Notes: generated from the letters alone by a model not told the origin. Numbered from the stretch's first letter, positions 10,270 to 24,098 are shown. The stretch is 64,000 nucleotides of DNA from Lanius collurio (GCA_020086605.1 JACBWW010000020.1:15964776-16028775); one strand, 5' to 3'. Program-made: numbers and translations.

Positions 10270-13200
10270 CTGCAAGAGAGAAAAAAAAACAGAATGAGGA
10301 GAAAAATTGTTAGCATCAACACCACCAGGTTAATGCTACTGGAGCCTTACAGATGTTAAACTGATATTCAAGATTCCCCACAGGTATTGGAACATATTTC
10401 CAATTTGGAAAACATCAAGATAGCTCTCAGAGGAACATCACTGAATGCAAGAAGGTCAAGAGGAAAACCTGAAAGAAAAAATCTCAATTTTTGAGATAGA
10501 ACAAAGCCATTTATAACTGCTAGCAGTGAATGACCCATTTTAAAAGACCTCAACAGGTAGTCATTAAAAGACAATTACACCTGTTAAATCTGCCCCTGGG
10601 ACTAAGGAAGAAGCCTTTAATATGCCTAGGAAAAAATATAATAGTTTCTGTTTAAAGCTGGCTTTATTGTATATCCCTTTGGTATTCTTCACAATTTGTC
10701 AAACCAATAGGTATACAGTGGATGCTGTGAGGTACCACTTAGCACTGGACATGCTCAATGTTTTTGAAAAATGACAAATAGCTCCAGCTTGCATTGGCTG
10801 CAACCATTTATCTAGATTTTTAATTTTATTTGTGGTCCTAGAGAAGCAGTCTTTTTTATCACATTATGGCAGTGCATATACACACAAGCACATACAATTT
10901 CAGCACCCTCATTACTAGTTTTAATTTTTTTCATCAGGAGATTATTTTTTTCAAGGTATTTACATTCTTTTCTCAGCCTCAAATATTATTTTATCATCCC
11001 CAAGTAACAGGGCAATCTTAAACTTAGTTAACTGAAATGCACACTCTTTATGGAATATTTGGTTGTAATAAAAGAGTAGGAATAATTTCAAAATCTTTTC
11101 TATTACACTCCCAGGTGTAATGTCCACTTGGGCAGCAAATAATTTTGTTTTTGCAATACATATATCATTTTCTAGTTGTTTAATGGGGACATGGCTATTG
11201 CCGTGAAAGCTGCTTATGCAATGTATTCTAAAGGAGGTATCTAATTTTGCAGAAAGGTGCCAAAATACTAAGAGACTTTAAACCAAAAATTTTAAACTAG
11301 TTTGTGCCATTTAATGTTTGTGACTCTTCATCAGAAACAAGGGTGAAACCACCAGCATCATCCTTTTGCACACCCTTATGATGTGCTCCTCAGTGGTTCC
11401 CACACACTGTGTGATTGGACACGTTTCCTAACCTCTAACTGGAGAGTTATAGCCTCACCTGTATTCTACCAGTCTCAGAAGCGAAATTACAAACTGCAAA
11501 ATATGATAGTCTTAAGACAAACATGAGATTAGATAACATTCACAGTCTCACTTCACAGGGGGGAAAAATGAGGCAGTGAGATATTAAAGTGAAAGTTATA
11601 AGAAATAATGAATAATAACTTTGATTGACCAATCTAAAACCCAAAAATCAGCATGTCATGGTCTTTTTTTTTTTTTGGAGGGTAAAGACTGATGTTACTT
11701 TACACATTCAAAGAACAGCTCTTGTTGCTTTTACTTGTAGCTGCATATGTCTCAGTTGCAAATAAATTCCAGCTATACAAAAGAAGAGCCCAGTTAGCTG
11801 GAAGTGTTCAAAGAACAGTAGAGAAAGTTTTTATTCAAGTACCTTGTTCAACATGGTCATTGCAACAGTGACAGGGCAAGAATCTCATCCCATATGATAA
11901 TGTCACACTTTATTATGAGCCAATATTTTTATTTCTCCAGTTCCCTTTGCCTATACACTGCACTTCCCAATTGCTGCAGTCACTAAGCTCTGCAGGGACC
12001 CCTAGAAACAACAGACTTCCCTGGTATGGAAGTACTAGTTCCCTGGAGAACACAGTTTATCCCACAGATGACGATGTCATGTAAAAATAGAATATGATAG
12101 CATAATCAAAATTTTGTAGTTCATCATACAAGAAAGGCTCTTAGAGGTTGGAAAGGCAACTTTAACTGATTGGTAACCTTACATTCTTAAAACTTGGCTT
12201 TTGCACAATTTTCTTCATGTTTAAAAAGGGAAGACAGTATAAAGAGCTCAAAAGGAAGTATCTTGATTTTCTTTGATGGAAATCTCCATCAATAAAGAGC
12301 TTCACTGGTACTAAGGTAGCAAGAGTAATGGACTCCTATCTTTTGTGTTAATATGACAGTTTGTCTTGGGAGAACAAAAGTTAACAGCAGGAATATCTGA
12401 ATATTTTTCTTACAGATCAGAAGAGCAAAGATTCTGGCATCCCATATTAATTTCTGGGCTGTGAACAAAAGTGTGTTGAAGCACTTATAAGTCATCCTGA
12501 TTCTGTCTCCTTAATACATCTCTATCTTTTGCTGCTCCTACCCCAAACCACTTCTCCATTTCTTCATACCTAAAGGGAGCACTTTCCTGTTTTTCTTGTA
12601 TGTTATATAAAAAAAAAAAAAAAGAGAAAGAGTGAAAATAGTTTCCTTTATCTCAGTTTTAGCATACAGCAGCAATCAGAAGGAATTTTTAGAAACTTTA
12701 ATCTCACCTCTTGCAGTCTTCTAATAGGTAATGACTGCATATGTTTGGCCCAGTCAGTGCAGTGCTCAGGGCAAGGAGAGCACATACACTATGAACAGAA
12801 CCTCCAATTAATCTAATTTCTGGTTTCTAGCAAGCTTGTGCAAGAAGTTTTCAGTAGGCTGACCATTCCATCATACCTCCAAAGATCAGATTTTAATGGA
12901 AATTATAAAAGCCTTATCTAATGCTGTAAAACAAACACTTCAGTTGAATGTTACATTTTGATATTTGAACTGGAACCCAGTGGATTTAGTTACACAGCCA
13001 TTCATAAGACTTTCTTGAACACAGGCTGCATACTCAGAAATGTGGGGACTGTTTGAAACAAAGCAGCAGAAAAGAAGAAATAATGCCTGAAATAGATGTC
13101 TGAAATGGGAAAATTATGGACCATTCCACTCAAAATTATTACAAATGGCAAAGGCATTATTCTAAAGAACTATGCTAGGAAATGTTAATTACCGATACCT

Positions 13201-14799
13201 CTGTAAATAATTCACACATTTATTACTAAAATCATGTAAATACACACATCCCCAAACTCCTGAAGAATTAAAAATGTTATGTAAAATGAGCCCAAATAAA
13301 ACAGAAAGAACCCTTGGTGATAGAGAAACTTGCTTGTTTTAGTCCTCACCCAGAAAGGTTTACAATCTGGAATAGCTTCCAAAATCCCAGACTAAACACC
13401 ATTGGCAGCAAAAAGTGCTTTATTTAACATGTGTCTGGTGTACTATCAAAAGTGTCTTTGAACCATTTATGTGCTATACTTTCCAGCTAGATTACTGGAA
13501 TGTCATCTAAAGAAGATTATGTGGAAAGGTCCCTGGAAAGCTGCAGAGAGCACAAACTAAAATAAACACATTATTTTACCATCCTCAAGATTGGCATCTG
13601 GTTGCATTTCAAGGTATAGCAGCAGATAAAGCACTCTAACGGTGAAAATACCATGAAAAGAGATGCCAATTTTTTTTTCAAAGAGAAGAGGAGACCACAT
13701 TTGCTATCTAATGCTATGGAAAAACTAAGAGGTATTAAAACAACCAAAAGGCAGTGCTCTTCATGCAATGCAGTGACAAGCTGTAACATTCTAGAACATG
13801 ATACTGTGGATGCTAAAACATACATAGATCCACGTAACAAAAGGACACATTAATAGAATAACAATCCATGGCAGGTCACAAATTACAGAAAAATCCTTTA
13901 ATCTCAAACAGATGGAAAATGCAGGAGTTTTTGGAAAAGTAGCGCCACATAGTCTTGCCCCTGTTCTCCTTTTCTAGGAATTTGATTTTGTCAGATTTTG
14001 GAGTCAGAATTATAAGACAGATGAACTTTTATCTTACCCAATACAGTCATAATAGCACAGTGGAAAACAGAGGAATCCCTGTATTCACTCACTTTGAGAT
14101 TTTCATCACCTGTTCCCTATACCATGTATGTACCCTGCAGTACAGCGTACATATCTTGTTGCTGTCAATTCTAGAAAGTTTTGATACTACAATCACAATC
14201 ATGGAATTAGAAAAGCTGGCAACTCCTTACCCCCAGGTAATTGTTCATTTTTCTATTTCCTTAGGATGCAAAATCCTGTGGGAAAAAGAAGACAAAAGAC
14301 CTTTTTCTTTCACTCAAGTGATGTGGCCTAAAAAGGCCACATAAGAAACTCCAAGCTGAAAAAGGAATACAGACAGAACAGGAGAATAAAAACCAGAGAA
14401 CACAACAAAATACAATGAAGAATCAACAGAATTAAAGAGTGACTTGGTGGGGGAAATAGTTATTTCAACTGTGAGTGTTTCTTCACATGAAATACCACAA
14501 CAATCCTGAATAACATTTTGTTTCCCTCAAAAAATTATTCCACTATTGCTGGTTTTGCAGTTCTTCAGCATCAATGTCACACATACACAAATCATCTCTG
14601 TCTCCTTTTCACTGCATTAAGTAAATGCAAGGGCACACAAGAAAGATAATGTCTTCCTGATTTTAAAAGCTTTTTCTCAAAAAAAATGTCTACTGGATGT
14701 ATATAATTACATTGTCTATAGAAAAATAAATAACAGTTGCAGTCAGGTATTTGAATTCTCTACTCAGTTATTCCTCAAAGATAATTCTCTCAATGAATA

Positions 14800-15148
14800 C
14801 CAGTGTGAATGAAGGGAGGGGTGACTTAATTGCAGTCTTCCAATACCTGAAAGGACCCTACAAGAAAGATAGAGAGGAACTTTTTACAAGAGCACGTGGC
14901 TACATGCTAGGACAAGAGGAAGGGCTTCAAACTGAGTGAGAGTAGATTTAGATTAAATATTAGGAAGAAAATCTTTACTGTGAGAGTGGTGAGGCACTAG
15001 ACAAGGCTGTCCAGAGGTGGATGCCTCATCCCTGGAAGTGTTCAAAGTCAGGTTGGATGGATTCCTGAGTGACCTGGTCTAGTGCCCACGCCAGGGGGGA
15101 TTGAATGAGATGATTTTTAAGCTCCCTTCCAACCCAAAATCTCATGGC
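14800..15148 (+). mobile_element. CR1-type LINE fragment, 3' region
   Basis: Plus-strand CR1 3' non-coding sequence. Motifs include TTCCAATACCTGAAAGGACC, TTTAGATTAAATATTAGGAA, TCAGGTTGGATGGATTCCTG and CCTTCCAACCCAAAATCTCA. The terminal CATGGCGATG is a decayed form of the CR1 3' repeat. It is truncated at 5' and non-coding, and it is inserted antisense to CORIN. Confidence 0.88.
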
Positions 15149-15385
15149 GATGAAGTGCAGTTCAGGCCACTTGTGCAACGCTTTTTTAACAGAAAGAGAC
15201 ATTCATTCATAATGCCTCTTCAGCAAAAATACAAAAGTGAACAATGTCTGGCAATTCTGTACTTAAATTTACATAGTTTTGTTGTATAAACAGTAGAAGC
15301 ATCATATTCACTGCTCCTTTTGAAAGCATTTTACAATTCAAATTAACAGAAGAACAACTTAAGGGCTCTTTTGAGAGCTCCATAT

Positions 15386-15964
15386 TGTTGAGGTGACTGA
15401 GCCAGTGACTGTGATGGCTGAGGGGCCGAGGAGCCCCTAAATAGCAGAGGCCTGCTGGTGGACCGATTCCAAGGTTTAATAACACCCCCTGACCTCCCGG
15501 TGAGAAAGGAAAAGCCTCTCCCACCCGGCTTTTCGGTGCTACGCAGACTTGGCCTGTTTGATTGACTTGTGCCCTCCACGCCCGCAGAGCTTCCCACTGG
15601 TTCCCTTACCCCAGCCCGGCCTTTGTAGCGCCCCGTGCCCTCAGACCATTGGTCCTGATGCTTGCCCGCTCCCGTTCATAAACCCTGGACACGGCGTGTT
15701 CACCGTTTCTCGTCTCTCCGCTCACGTTTCTGCAGGGTGTGATAAACCATGGAAATGCCATGTGGGAGAGCGCTCCTGACTCTTTGCCGCTGGTAGCGCC
15801 GAGCTATCCGGCCTCAGGGTGTGTGTGAGAATGCGCGCCCACAGCCGCGCGGGTGAAAGCGGGAGGCATTGCTGGAGCACCCAGCGCCCACCGGAGCGAT
15901 CCCATAGCCAGGGACGGTTCGGGGAAACACAGCTCCCCTTCACGAACCCATGCACAGTGCGCTA
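15386..15964 (+). mobile_element. Solo LTR, family shared with 28667-29176
   Basis: This GC-rich block begins TGTTGAGGTGACTGAGCC, which aligns with the start of the LTR at 28667. Both share a CTCAGAC(C/T)ATTGG box (an inverted CCAAT) followed by TGCCCGC. It has a CATAAA (15677-15682) and a GATAAA (15741-15746), and a CpG-rich tail. Flanking 6-mers CCATAT (15380-15385) and CCATGT (15965-15970) differ at one base and are the likely target duplication. This places the 3' end at CTA, so the termini are TG...TA. It is antisense to CORIN, with no internal retroviral sequence nearby. Confidence 0.72.
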
Positions 15965-17465
15965 CCATGTTAGTATTAAATCTGATTATTGTGTTGCTTA
16001 ATTTCTCATTCAAACTACTGTTTTTTTCCGCCATGGGTTTAACAGCAAAAGTTATGCTGGCTGGTCAAAGCAAATAAAATAACATAATAGACCGTGCAAG
16101 CTGAGAGAGAGAGAGGACAACAGAGTTGAAATGTTCCTGGGAGTAGGCATACGAATAACAGCCCTCGGGTAGGTTTCTGTGATTTCTTCCCCACAGAAGG
16201 CATTATTGATTCCATGTGGAATGAATGACTGATGATGCCTCCTGCTCACTCCCTTGCATGCTCACAACTCATTAGACCTGTGAAACCAGTTCAACTACCT
16301 ATCTTAAATCTCGAAAGATAAATTCTTACAGCTATTTTTGGAGTAGCTGATTTTCTTATCTGCTGAGTATTCACTTGCCACTTGTGTAAACAGATATCAG
16401 TCTGAAGGATATCAGCCTTCAGACCTGCATCTTTTTCTCTGTGACTCAGAGAAGGACTGAATGACTCAGTCATTTTACATTCAGTTGTTTTTACTAAAAT
16501 GGCATGACTTGGATTTTCCAGTACAATCAGTACATCTGTGTTCACAACAGGAATGTATTTCATAATAGATTCCCCACATTGATATTGTGCACTCAATTTG
16601 CAATGCTTGTGGAGATAACTTTTGGACAAAGAGATAAATATTAGCTATGACACATAAACCAGTATGTATCCACTAGATAATCACTATTCTAACTAATAAA
16701 CATTCTGTGGGAAAACTGGTAATTGTAGCCAGGATAAATGCTCTGGATTCTAACTAGAACCTGACTCAAGGATATTTTCTTCAACAGGGCTTGGAAAGTC
16801 ATATGACATTCAAGGATTTTTTGGAGGAGTGATAATCTTCAATACAGAAAATGTGAAGAATATGGAGTTTTTAGCCACAATCAGACAAAAATAAACAAGG
16901 AAAATCTAGAGAAAATTTTGTTTAAGATTGGGTGTCTTAGTGACACTGTACAAGAACTATAGAACAACCAGGTAGAGCAGCCAGACCTTAATTTTGATAA
17001 ACACAAGATATAACTGAAGATGCAAAAGAGAATTACAACATCACACAAAACAAATTATATGCAAGGCATATGTGGGCAGGGAAGGATTCACTGCATGTAA
17101 TCTGGCGGCACCAATTCCCAAAAGAAACCACAAAGTTAAGAAATAAGCAGTCTTATGCCAAGTACATGCTCTTGAAATTTCCAGGAACTGAACCCTTAGA
17201 AGAGTGTGAAGAGCAGTTTGTGCTGAGCACTAGACAAAAAGGGATTAGAGCAGAGAATCAACCTCAGCTGTTTGATTCTACCGTGGTTAGAGAAGTAAAT
17301 TCTTTCAAATATACAAACTGCAGAAATAAATATTCAAGAACAGCACAGTTTAGTTCTGTAGGAGAAGAAGCCTAGGGAACCCAAACTCTTACCTTTTTCA
17401 GTTGCAGAGAAATCACATTAGAACCATTCTTTTAAATAAAAATAAAAGTCAAAATATTCTCCATA

Positions 17466-17790
17466 GTCATCGAATCACAGAATCATAGAAGGGCTTGGGT
17501 TGAAAAGGACTTTAAAGATCATCTTATTCCAACCCCCTTGGCATAGGCAAGGACACCTTCCACTAGACCAGGTTGCTCAGAGCCCCATCCAACCTGAACA
17601 CTTCTAGGGATGGGGCATCCACAACTTCTCTGGGTAACCTGTTCCAGTGCCTCAGCACCCTCCCAGCAAAGATTTTCTTCCTAATATGTAATCTAAACCT
17701 ACTCTCAGTTTGAAGCCTTTCCCCCTTGTCCTATCACTACGTGTTCTTGTAAATAGCCCGTCTCCATCTTTCTTGTAGGCTCTCTGCCGG
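17466..17790 (-). mobile_element. CR1-type LINE, intact 3' end
   Basis: Classic CR1 3' sequence on the minus strand. The plus strand reads ATCGAATCACAGAATCATAG, then AAAGATCATCTTATTCCAACC, ACCAGGTTGCTCAGAGCCCC and TCTGGGTAACCTGTTCCAGT. The terminal octamer-like repeats mark the true 3' end at the left. It is heavily 5'-truncated, as is usual for CR1. It has the same orientation as CORIN. Confidence 0.93.
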
Positions 17791-19504
17791 TCCTGGAAGA
17801 CAGCTCAATTATAGTCTCTAATTCCACATGAAAACCATTCACATCCAAGTATCGTGCCCAATAGTTCACAATGAAAAATTTAATTTTAAAAACCCCTTTT
17901 GTTTTTGCTCCTGTCTGACAGGATATCAGAACTGACAATAAGTAGCCTGGGTCTCCACAGTCTGCCAGGTTGGAGCAGCAAGTCTCACAACTGGCTCTAC
18001 ATTTCTTCCCCTGGTGAGAAAAAGCAAGCTTCTACTCTGTACTTATCTGTAATTTCTGTAGTACACTAACAGATAAATACCAATCCTGCCCTACAGATTA
18101 TGGAACAATCATTAACCAGGCAGGCAGTCTTCTGAAAAGCTTCTTCTCTAGCAGTACGAAATACATTATGCTAGCCACGGGATATTCTGAAACTTAAAAG
18201 TTTCGTAAGTGACAAATATCTTCTGGCTTAATCTAAGTTCAGCTATCTAGATTTAGTGGGGCTTTTGAACATTCTAATCAGCTATAATTTGTCAAAATTT
18301 AACAAGTATATTTATATTATAACTTGTATTCAGTTTATGTACCACAGAGGCATGAAATTCAGGTCTTTAACATTCTGTTGCTTTTTCAAAATTATACCTC
18401 ATTCTGTGATCATGCTCAGTTAATTATATCATAGTTCACCCATTTTTCATGGCTAATTATTCTTACTATTCAATGTATAAGCCTTTACCACACTTATGTA
18501 TTTATTTATGCTACAGCTTCTTACCTTAATTATTTGAACCTGCCATGAAGACAAAATTAGATACTCCTTATTTCTATAATGTTTACCCCTATGATACTAA
18601 AGGCATCAACAAATATATGGTTACAACAACCCTGTGAGCTAAAAGGACACCTTTAGTCCCATTTTACACGGGGAATTTGAGACAAGGAAAAAAAAATATG
18701 CATTTTATAATTACTTGCTTACTGTTCCAATTTAGAGAAATCTATTAGACCTAATTTTTTCAGCATACTTGGAATATATTTTTATCATACAGTTAAGACA
18801 CAGCTCCCAGAGGCTTTCACTACAGAAACTTGCACAAAATACCATAGGACTCAATAATAAACATTTGTGGACATTGTTCAAATTTCCTGGAAATCATTCA
18901 ACTTTAACAAAACACAATCTTTTGGATCTTTCCCTACCTCAGCCACTACAAAATTTCCCACACATGAAGTTAGGTATGGACAACAGCCTCCTTTACGTCA
19001 TGACTCCTCAAAAATATGCCTTTAGAGATGGAGAGAATCTAACTGGTAGACTCGGTCTAATAATTTTAGGCTGTATCATCATGCATACTCAGCAACTGCA
19101 AGGATGTAGCCCAGGATACATAACCTATTTTAACTGTACCATTAACTAACATTCAAAGAAACAATGTATAACGTCCCTGATCTTTTAAGGTAGTTTTAAA
19201 GAACAAATTCTTGAAGTTTTTTTAATTTAAAAAAATGAAAAACAGTTTTCATCATATCATTTCCTCCTATGTATTGTCACACAGGAGTCATTAACAAAGT
19301 TAGAACCCACAGACTGTAGAAGCTTCAGTCTCCATCTCACAGGAGAATGCATATCAACAGCTAAGTCTCAGAGGCCAGCAAGGGATCTCCAGCAATGGGG
19401 TCCGTGAGAAAAATGTCAGGTTTACTGCTCTCAGGTGTGTGCTAACCTCTAGATTTGGATCTAGAGAACACAGCAACACCTCTGAGGAGATGGAAATGCC
19501 TTGT

Positions 19505-20222
19505 TTTTAGAGACTGGCTGGAAAGCTGACTGGTGGAAAATGACGTGGGAATGCTGGTCAACAGCTGGCTGAACATGAGCCAGTGAGGGCCCAGGTGGCC
19601 AAGAAGGCCAATGGCATCCTGGCCTGTATCAGCAATAGTGTGGTCAGCAGGACCAGAGAAGTGACTGTCCCCCTGTACTCAGCACTGATGAGGCCACAGC
19701 TTGAATCTTGTGTTTAGTTTGGGCCTCTCACTACAAGAAAGACACTGAGGTGCTGGAGTGTGTCCTGAGAAGGACAACAGAGCTGAGAAAGGGTCTGCAC
19801 AAGCCTACACAAGTCTACACAAGGCACAAGCCTTATGAGGAGAGGTAAGGGAGCTGAGGGTGTTTAGCCTGGAGGAAAAAAGGCTCAGGAGAGACCTGAT
19901 TACTCTCTTCAACTGCCTGAAAGGAGATTGTGAAAAGGTGGCAGTCCGTCTCTTCCCCTGAGTAATAAGCAATATGACAGGAGGAAACAGCCTCAAGGAG
20001 CACCAGGGGAGGTTTAGATTTGATATTAAGAAAAATTTCTTCATGGGAAGGCTGGTCAGTCATCAGAACAGGCTTCCCAGGTAAGTGGTGTAGTCACCAT
20101 CCCTGAAGGTTTCTAGGAGATGCGTAGACATGATGCTTAGTGGTGGATGTGGCAGTGCTGAATTAACAGTTGGACTGGATGACCTTCAGTATCTTTTCCA
20201 AGCTAAATGATTCTATGAATGT
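19505..20222 (+). mobile_element. CR1-type LINE, ORF2 tail plus complete 3' end
   Basis: Plus-strand CR1. The ORF2 tail is recognisable in GCCAAGAAGGCCAATGGCAT and ATCCTGGCCTGTATCAGC. The 3' region includes CTGGAGGAAAAAAGGCTCAG, AGGGGAGGTTTAGATTTGAT and GTTGGACTGGATGACCTTCA, ending in ATGATTCTATGAATG, which is the CR1 terminal repeat. There is a small internal duplication of a CTACACAAG unit near 19800-19825. The reading frame is broken by stops and indels. Confidence 0.92.
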
Positions 20223-20669
20223 AAGTGTGGGTGTATAAAGGCCATGTTTTTTGAGAAGTTTACCTCTTGAACAGTTCTGGGCTCATTTTTACAGCAAGGA
20301 AAAAGGAGAAAGACTTGAAATTTGGGCTGTGTATCAGATTCCTATTCCAAATAACAAACCTGTGTTTGCTAGAGCTAGCAAATAGGAAGACAACAGGTCA
20401 TATTACTTTCCTCCAACCTTCTTTCCCTGAAAAAGCACAGAATTTTTGATGTAAAATAAAAAGGCTTTGAATCAACACAAGTCTGAAAAAAATCAGCCTA
20501 AATAATTAAAGCACTGCAAACTATAATTACCATCACAGTAATAAGATGGAACATAATAACAGAACAAGAAATAATAGTTACAACCCAGAGCTTTTCCTAT
20601 ACATGAAGAAAATGCATTATTAAATGAAAACTCATAAATACAGTGTAACAGTTAAGAATGGGAACATAC

Positions 20670-20851
20670 ACTGCTTTCCGTTTTCTTGGTGTGGTGAGAA
20701 GCATACCCTTGTAGTGGTGTCATTCTCAGTTTTGTTTTGGAATTGAGAGCACTTCAAGAAGTCTGGCCAAGAAGCATTTACCATACGCAGGACTGGTTCA
20801 CAGCCTTCTCTTGCTGCCTCACAAAATGTCCTGCAGGGCAAGAGTACTCGA
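20670..20851 (-). CDS. CORIN: CORIN exon: Frizzled domain 1, C-terminal half
   Basis: This exon completes Frizzled domain 1. It begins after the acceptor TTTATTCAG, where its first T completes the split Ser codon from the previous exon (phase 2). It ends in phase 1 at the donor GTATGT after NGKQ. The 182 bp contain the other five Frizzled cysteines, in PCRTFCEAAREGC, LKC and RVC. The string LLPCRTFCEAAREGC closely matches remembered human corin. Three sequons are visible (NAS, NKT, NDT). A competing GT two bases upstream of the chosen donor (GTGTAT) would break the frame with the next exon; the GTATGT site gives K-Q-S-L-C-G and is preferred. The reading continues past the donor into intron, so only the part to 20670 is coding. 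Confidence 0.95.
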
Positions 20852-23029
20852 CTGAATAAAAGAGACAGAGAACAAAATAAAAAATTATTATTACTTTAGT
20901 AGGTTGTGAAAGCATTTTAGACAGAACAAAAAGTAGTAAGAGATTTTGGCAAAGTTTGCATGCTACACAGCAACACCCATACCCTTACAGTGCTTAAATT
21001 TTCAACACAACTTTTTGCAGTTTGTCTAAATTACCACAGACCTTCTTAGACTTCAGCAAATACAATTTTGCTTTATTCATAACCACTCATAATGCCACAG
21101 AAAGATCTTTTTCCTAGTACACCACATACATCTTTCTCTTTATGTCTGACTCTAGGTTGTACTTGCCCATCTCAAAATCATGGCTAGAATTGCATATTGA
21201 GTCACAAGTAAGTGGCCTGTACTGAAGAAGTCTACAATACCCAAAAATTGACCAACTTAGTGTTTCATTTTAAAGTAACAGAGAATAACATGGTACTGTT
21301 AGCAACTGTAGGACATGGCAGTGACCACAAGAAAGGAATAAAAAGCTGCCAGAGCTGTCTGACTACAATAGTAACAAAGAGATTGGTGTAAAGCAAAATA
21401 CTCACTTGCATAACTATTTGAAGTCAGTATTATTGCCTTTCTCTGCTTATTATCTATAAGGACTCTGTGCTGCCAGTGTTGTTACTGAGTTCGTTACATA
21501 TTCGGGTTGGAACCACTTTTTCAAAAAAGGTATTTTTAGAGATATATTCTCCAGGTAATGCTAAGGGCTTTTACCCAGTGCACTTCACATGCTGCAGTAC
21601 TGAACTTATCTCAGAAAAAGTCAAGGAATTTATCTCTAAAGTTGTCTCTTGCAGCTTCCTGGATGGCAGCTTACTTGTTGCCTGGAAAGAAGCACATATA
21701 TTCTAAAATAGCACTTTTCACCACCAGATTTTTTAATTGTGATCTATTGAGAGACAGAAAATTTTTGCACCAAAGATCACCTATCTGGCTTGTACAAAAC
21801 CAAGAATGGTTCCACTGATGGAGAGAAGAGTTGCCACTTACTACTTCTGTACATTGTACTGGCAAACTAAGTTCATCTGACTTGTAAAGGCTCTTTAGAT
21901 AAAGATGTGCTAAAAGACCCTTCTGTTTTTTACAGAATCTGTTTGATATGGAGAGAAAGAAAGGGCACAAGAGCTCTCAAGCAGCCATGACTGCCTCCTG
22001 TCTGGAGCTTGAGAAATTCCTTAAATAAAGGGGATTTGACAAGGCAAGTGACTGTCTCCAGACATTTTTTAGCTTTTCATTGTTAGCTAATATCCTAATA
22101 ACACTTCTGATTTGGCAGAGGCTCCCTGTGCTGAAAGAAATGCTGTACTTGCTACAGAAGGCACTTGAGTTTCAAAATATCTGTGAGAAATATGTCACAA
22201 AGCTATTGAGTATTGATTTAATCTGTTGGTAAGTGATAAGCTTTTATTTTATTCAATCTGATATGCTTAACTTTCTGTTCATTTTTTTACAAAAACACAA
22301 AACATGCTACAAAACTGAATTACAGGGAAAAGTATTATAAGCAGTGATTCTACCTCATTCACTAGTGCAATGGAGCACACGTGATGATCACAAGTAGTAT
22401 TTGAAGGCAGTACATTCTGCTAAGTTTGTAAGTTTTTGTTCTCAAAAAAAGTGTTAGCAGGGACATTACTTGAATTTACCAAGTCTGTGACAGAGATCTA
22501 CTTGAGTTTACCACGGTTAACCAATCTGCACACAATTTCTACGAATGAGAATGTTATTTGAAAAAAAACCCAAGCAAACAAACAAATCATAAAGAGTTCT
22601 TGAAGACTCTCAGATGAAGTTTCACACAAGTCTGGAGTATTTGATATGATTTCTGTTTTTCCTGACACACATCATTAACTTTCAAAGCACTTCAGCTATA
22701 GCCTGACATTTAGCAATCAGGCAATAGTAGTGTGTCAATTTCTTAAAATGTAACTACAGCAAAGTTCCATCTATATGGTTCCTTGTTTCCAAAGGTCTTT
22801 CAACATACTGAACATTCATTTCAATTGAAATTTAAGAAAAAATAGTAAGAACTTATATTAAAAAGCTTCTAAAAATGTTAGAAGTAATTTTTTTCAGATG
22901 TATCTACACATTGAATTCTTTACATCTATATGAGAAAAACCCACAAATACAAGAAGTTCACCTCATTTATTTAAATTAAGCAGTCCAGTATTTGAATATT
23001 ACACTGCAGTGCAAATGTTTGGATACTAT

Positions 23030-24098
23030 ATCAGATTTGCATGGCAAGGTTCTCATAGGGGAAGGGATACATGGGTGGCTCCTGTGAGAAGCTGCCAGAA
23101 GCTTCTCTGTCAGATAGAGCCAATTCCAGTCAGATCCAAGACAGACCCACCACTGGCCAAGGCTGAGCCCACCAGAAACAGCAGTTGTACCTCTGCAATA
23201 TTTAAGGAGGCAGGGAAAAAATCCTGTGCAAAGGCAACTGCAGCCAGGAGAAAGGAGTGTGAATATGGGAAAGAAGCAACTCTGTAGATACCAAGGTCAG
23301 TGCAGCAGGAGGGGCAGGAGGTGCTCCAGGCACTGGAGCAGAGATTACCCTGCAGCCCATGGTGCAGCCCACAATGAGGCAGCTGTGCCCTGCAGCCCAT
23401 GGAGGTCCATGGTGGTGAAGATATTCACCTGCAGCCCCTGGAGGACCCCACACTGGAACAGGTGGATGCCCAACGGAGGCTGTGACCCTGTGGGAAGCCC
23501 GAAGTGGAGCAGGTTTGCTGGCAGAACTTGTGACCCTATGGTGAACCCTCACTGGAGCAGCCATTTCCAGAAGGACGGCGCACTGAGGGAGCAGTCCATG
23601 AAGACCTGCAGCCCATGGGAAGGACTCACACTGGAGAAGTTCATGGAGGACTGTGTCCCTTAGGAAGGACCTCATGCTGGAGCAGAGGAAGAGTGGGAGG
23701 AGTCCTTCTCCTGAGAAGGAAGGAGTGACAGTGACAATGTGGGATGAACTGAGCACAGCCCAGACTCCCCACCCCCCTGAACCTCTGAGGGGGCAGGAAG
23801 CAGAGAATTCATTACCAAAGTTAAAGGCAGAAGAAGAGAGGGGCATGAGGAACGTGTTTTAAGATTTGGGGTTTCTTGTCTCATTACCCTGCTCTGATTT
23901 GATTGGCAGTGAATTAAATTTCTTACCCCAAGCTGAGTCTGTTTTGCCTATGACTGTAGTTGGTGAGTGATCTCTCCTTGTCTGTATCTCAATCCATGAG
24001 GCTTTTGTTCTATTTTCTCTCCTCTGTCCAGCTGAGGAGGGGAGTAAAACAGCAGCTTTGGAGGGCACCTGGTGACCAGCCACGGTCAACCTACCACA
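23030..24098 (+). mobile_element. Long LTR with internal tandem units (ERV-derived)
   Basis: The plus strand matches a repeat family I remember as common in bird genomes. It starts near GATTTGCATGGCAAGGTTCT. It continues through several imperfect repeats of a roughly 45-60-bp unit containing GCAGCCCATGG and CTGGAGCAG (about 23330-23700). It ends with GTTGGTGAGTGATCTCTCC, GTCCAGCTGAGGAGGGGAGT and a terminal CCTACCACA. An AATTAAA near 23910 is a possible polyadenylation signal. I take it to be an ERVL-like LTR; that family name is from memory. The tandem units create long open frames on both strands (up to 214 codons on minus), which are not genes. Confidence 0.75.

Larger units (their letters stand above)
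10270..20669 (-). other. CORIN: CORIN intron between Frizzled 1 and LDLa module 1
   Basis: A 10.4-kb intron. The first 4.5 kb (10270-14800) shows no gene or clear repeat beyond short A or T runs. The rest holds a CR1 fragment (14800-15148), a solo LTR (15386-15964), an oppositely oriented CR1 3' end (17466-17790) and a longer CR1 3' end (19505-20222). Confidence 0.88.

Noticed and set aside
23202..23846. 214-codon minus-strand frame
   Set aside because: It lies inside an LTR with tandem units, on the antisense strand of the element, with no recognisable domain.
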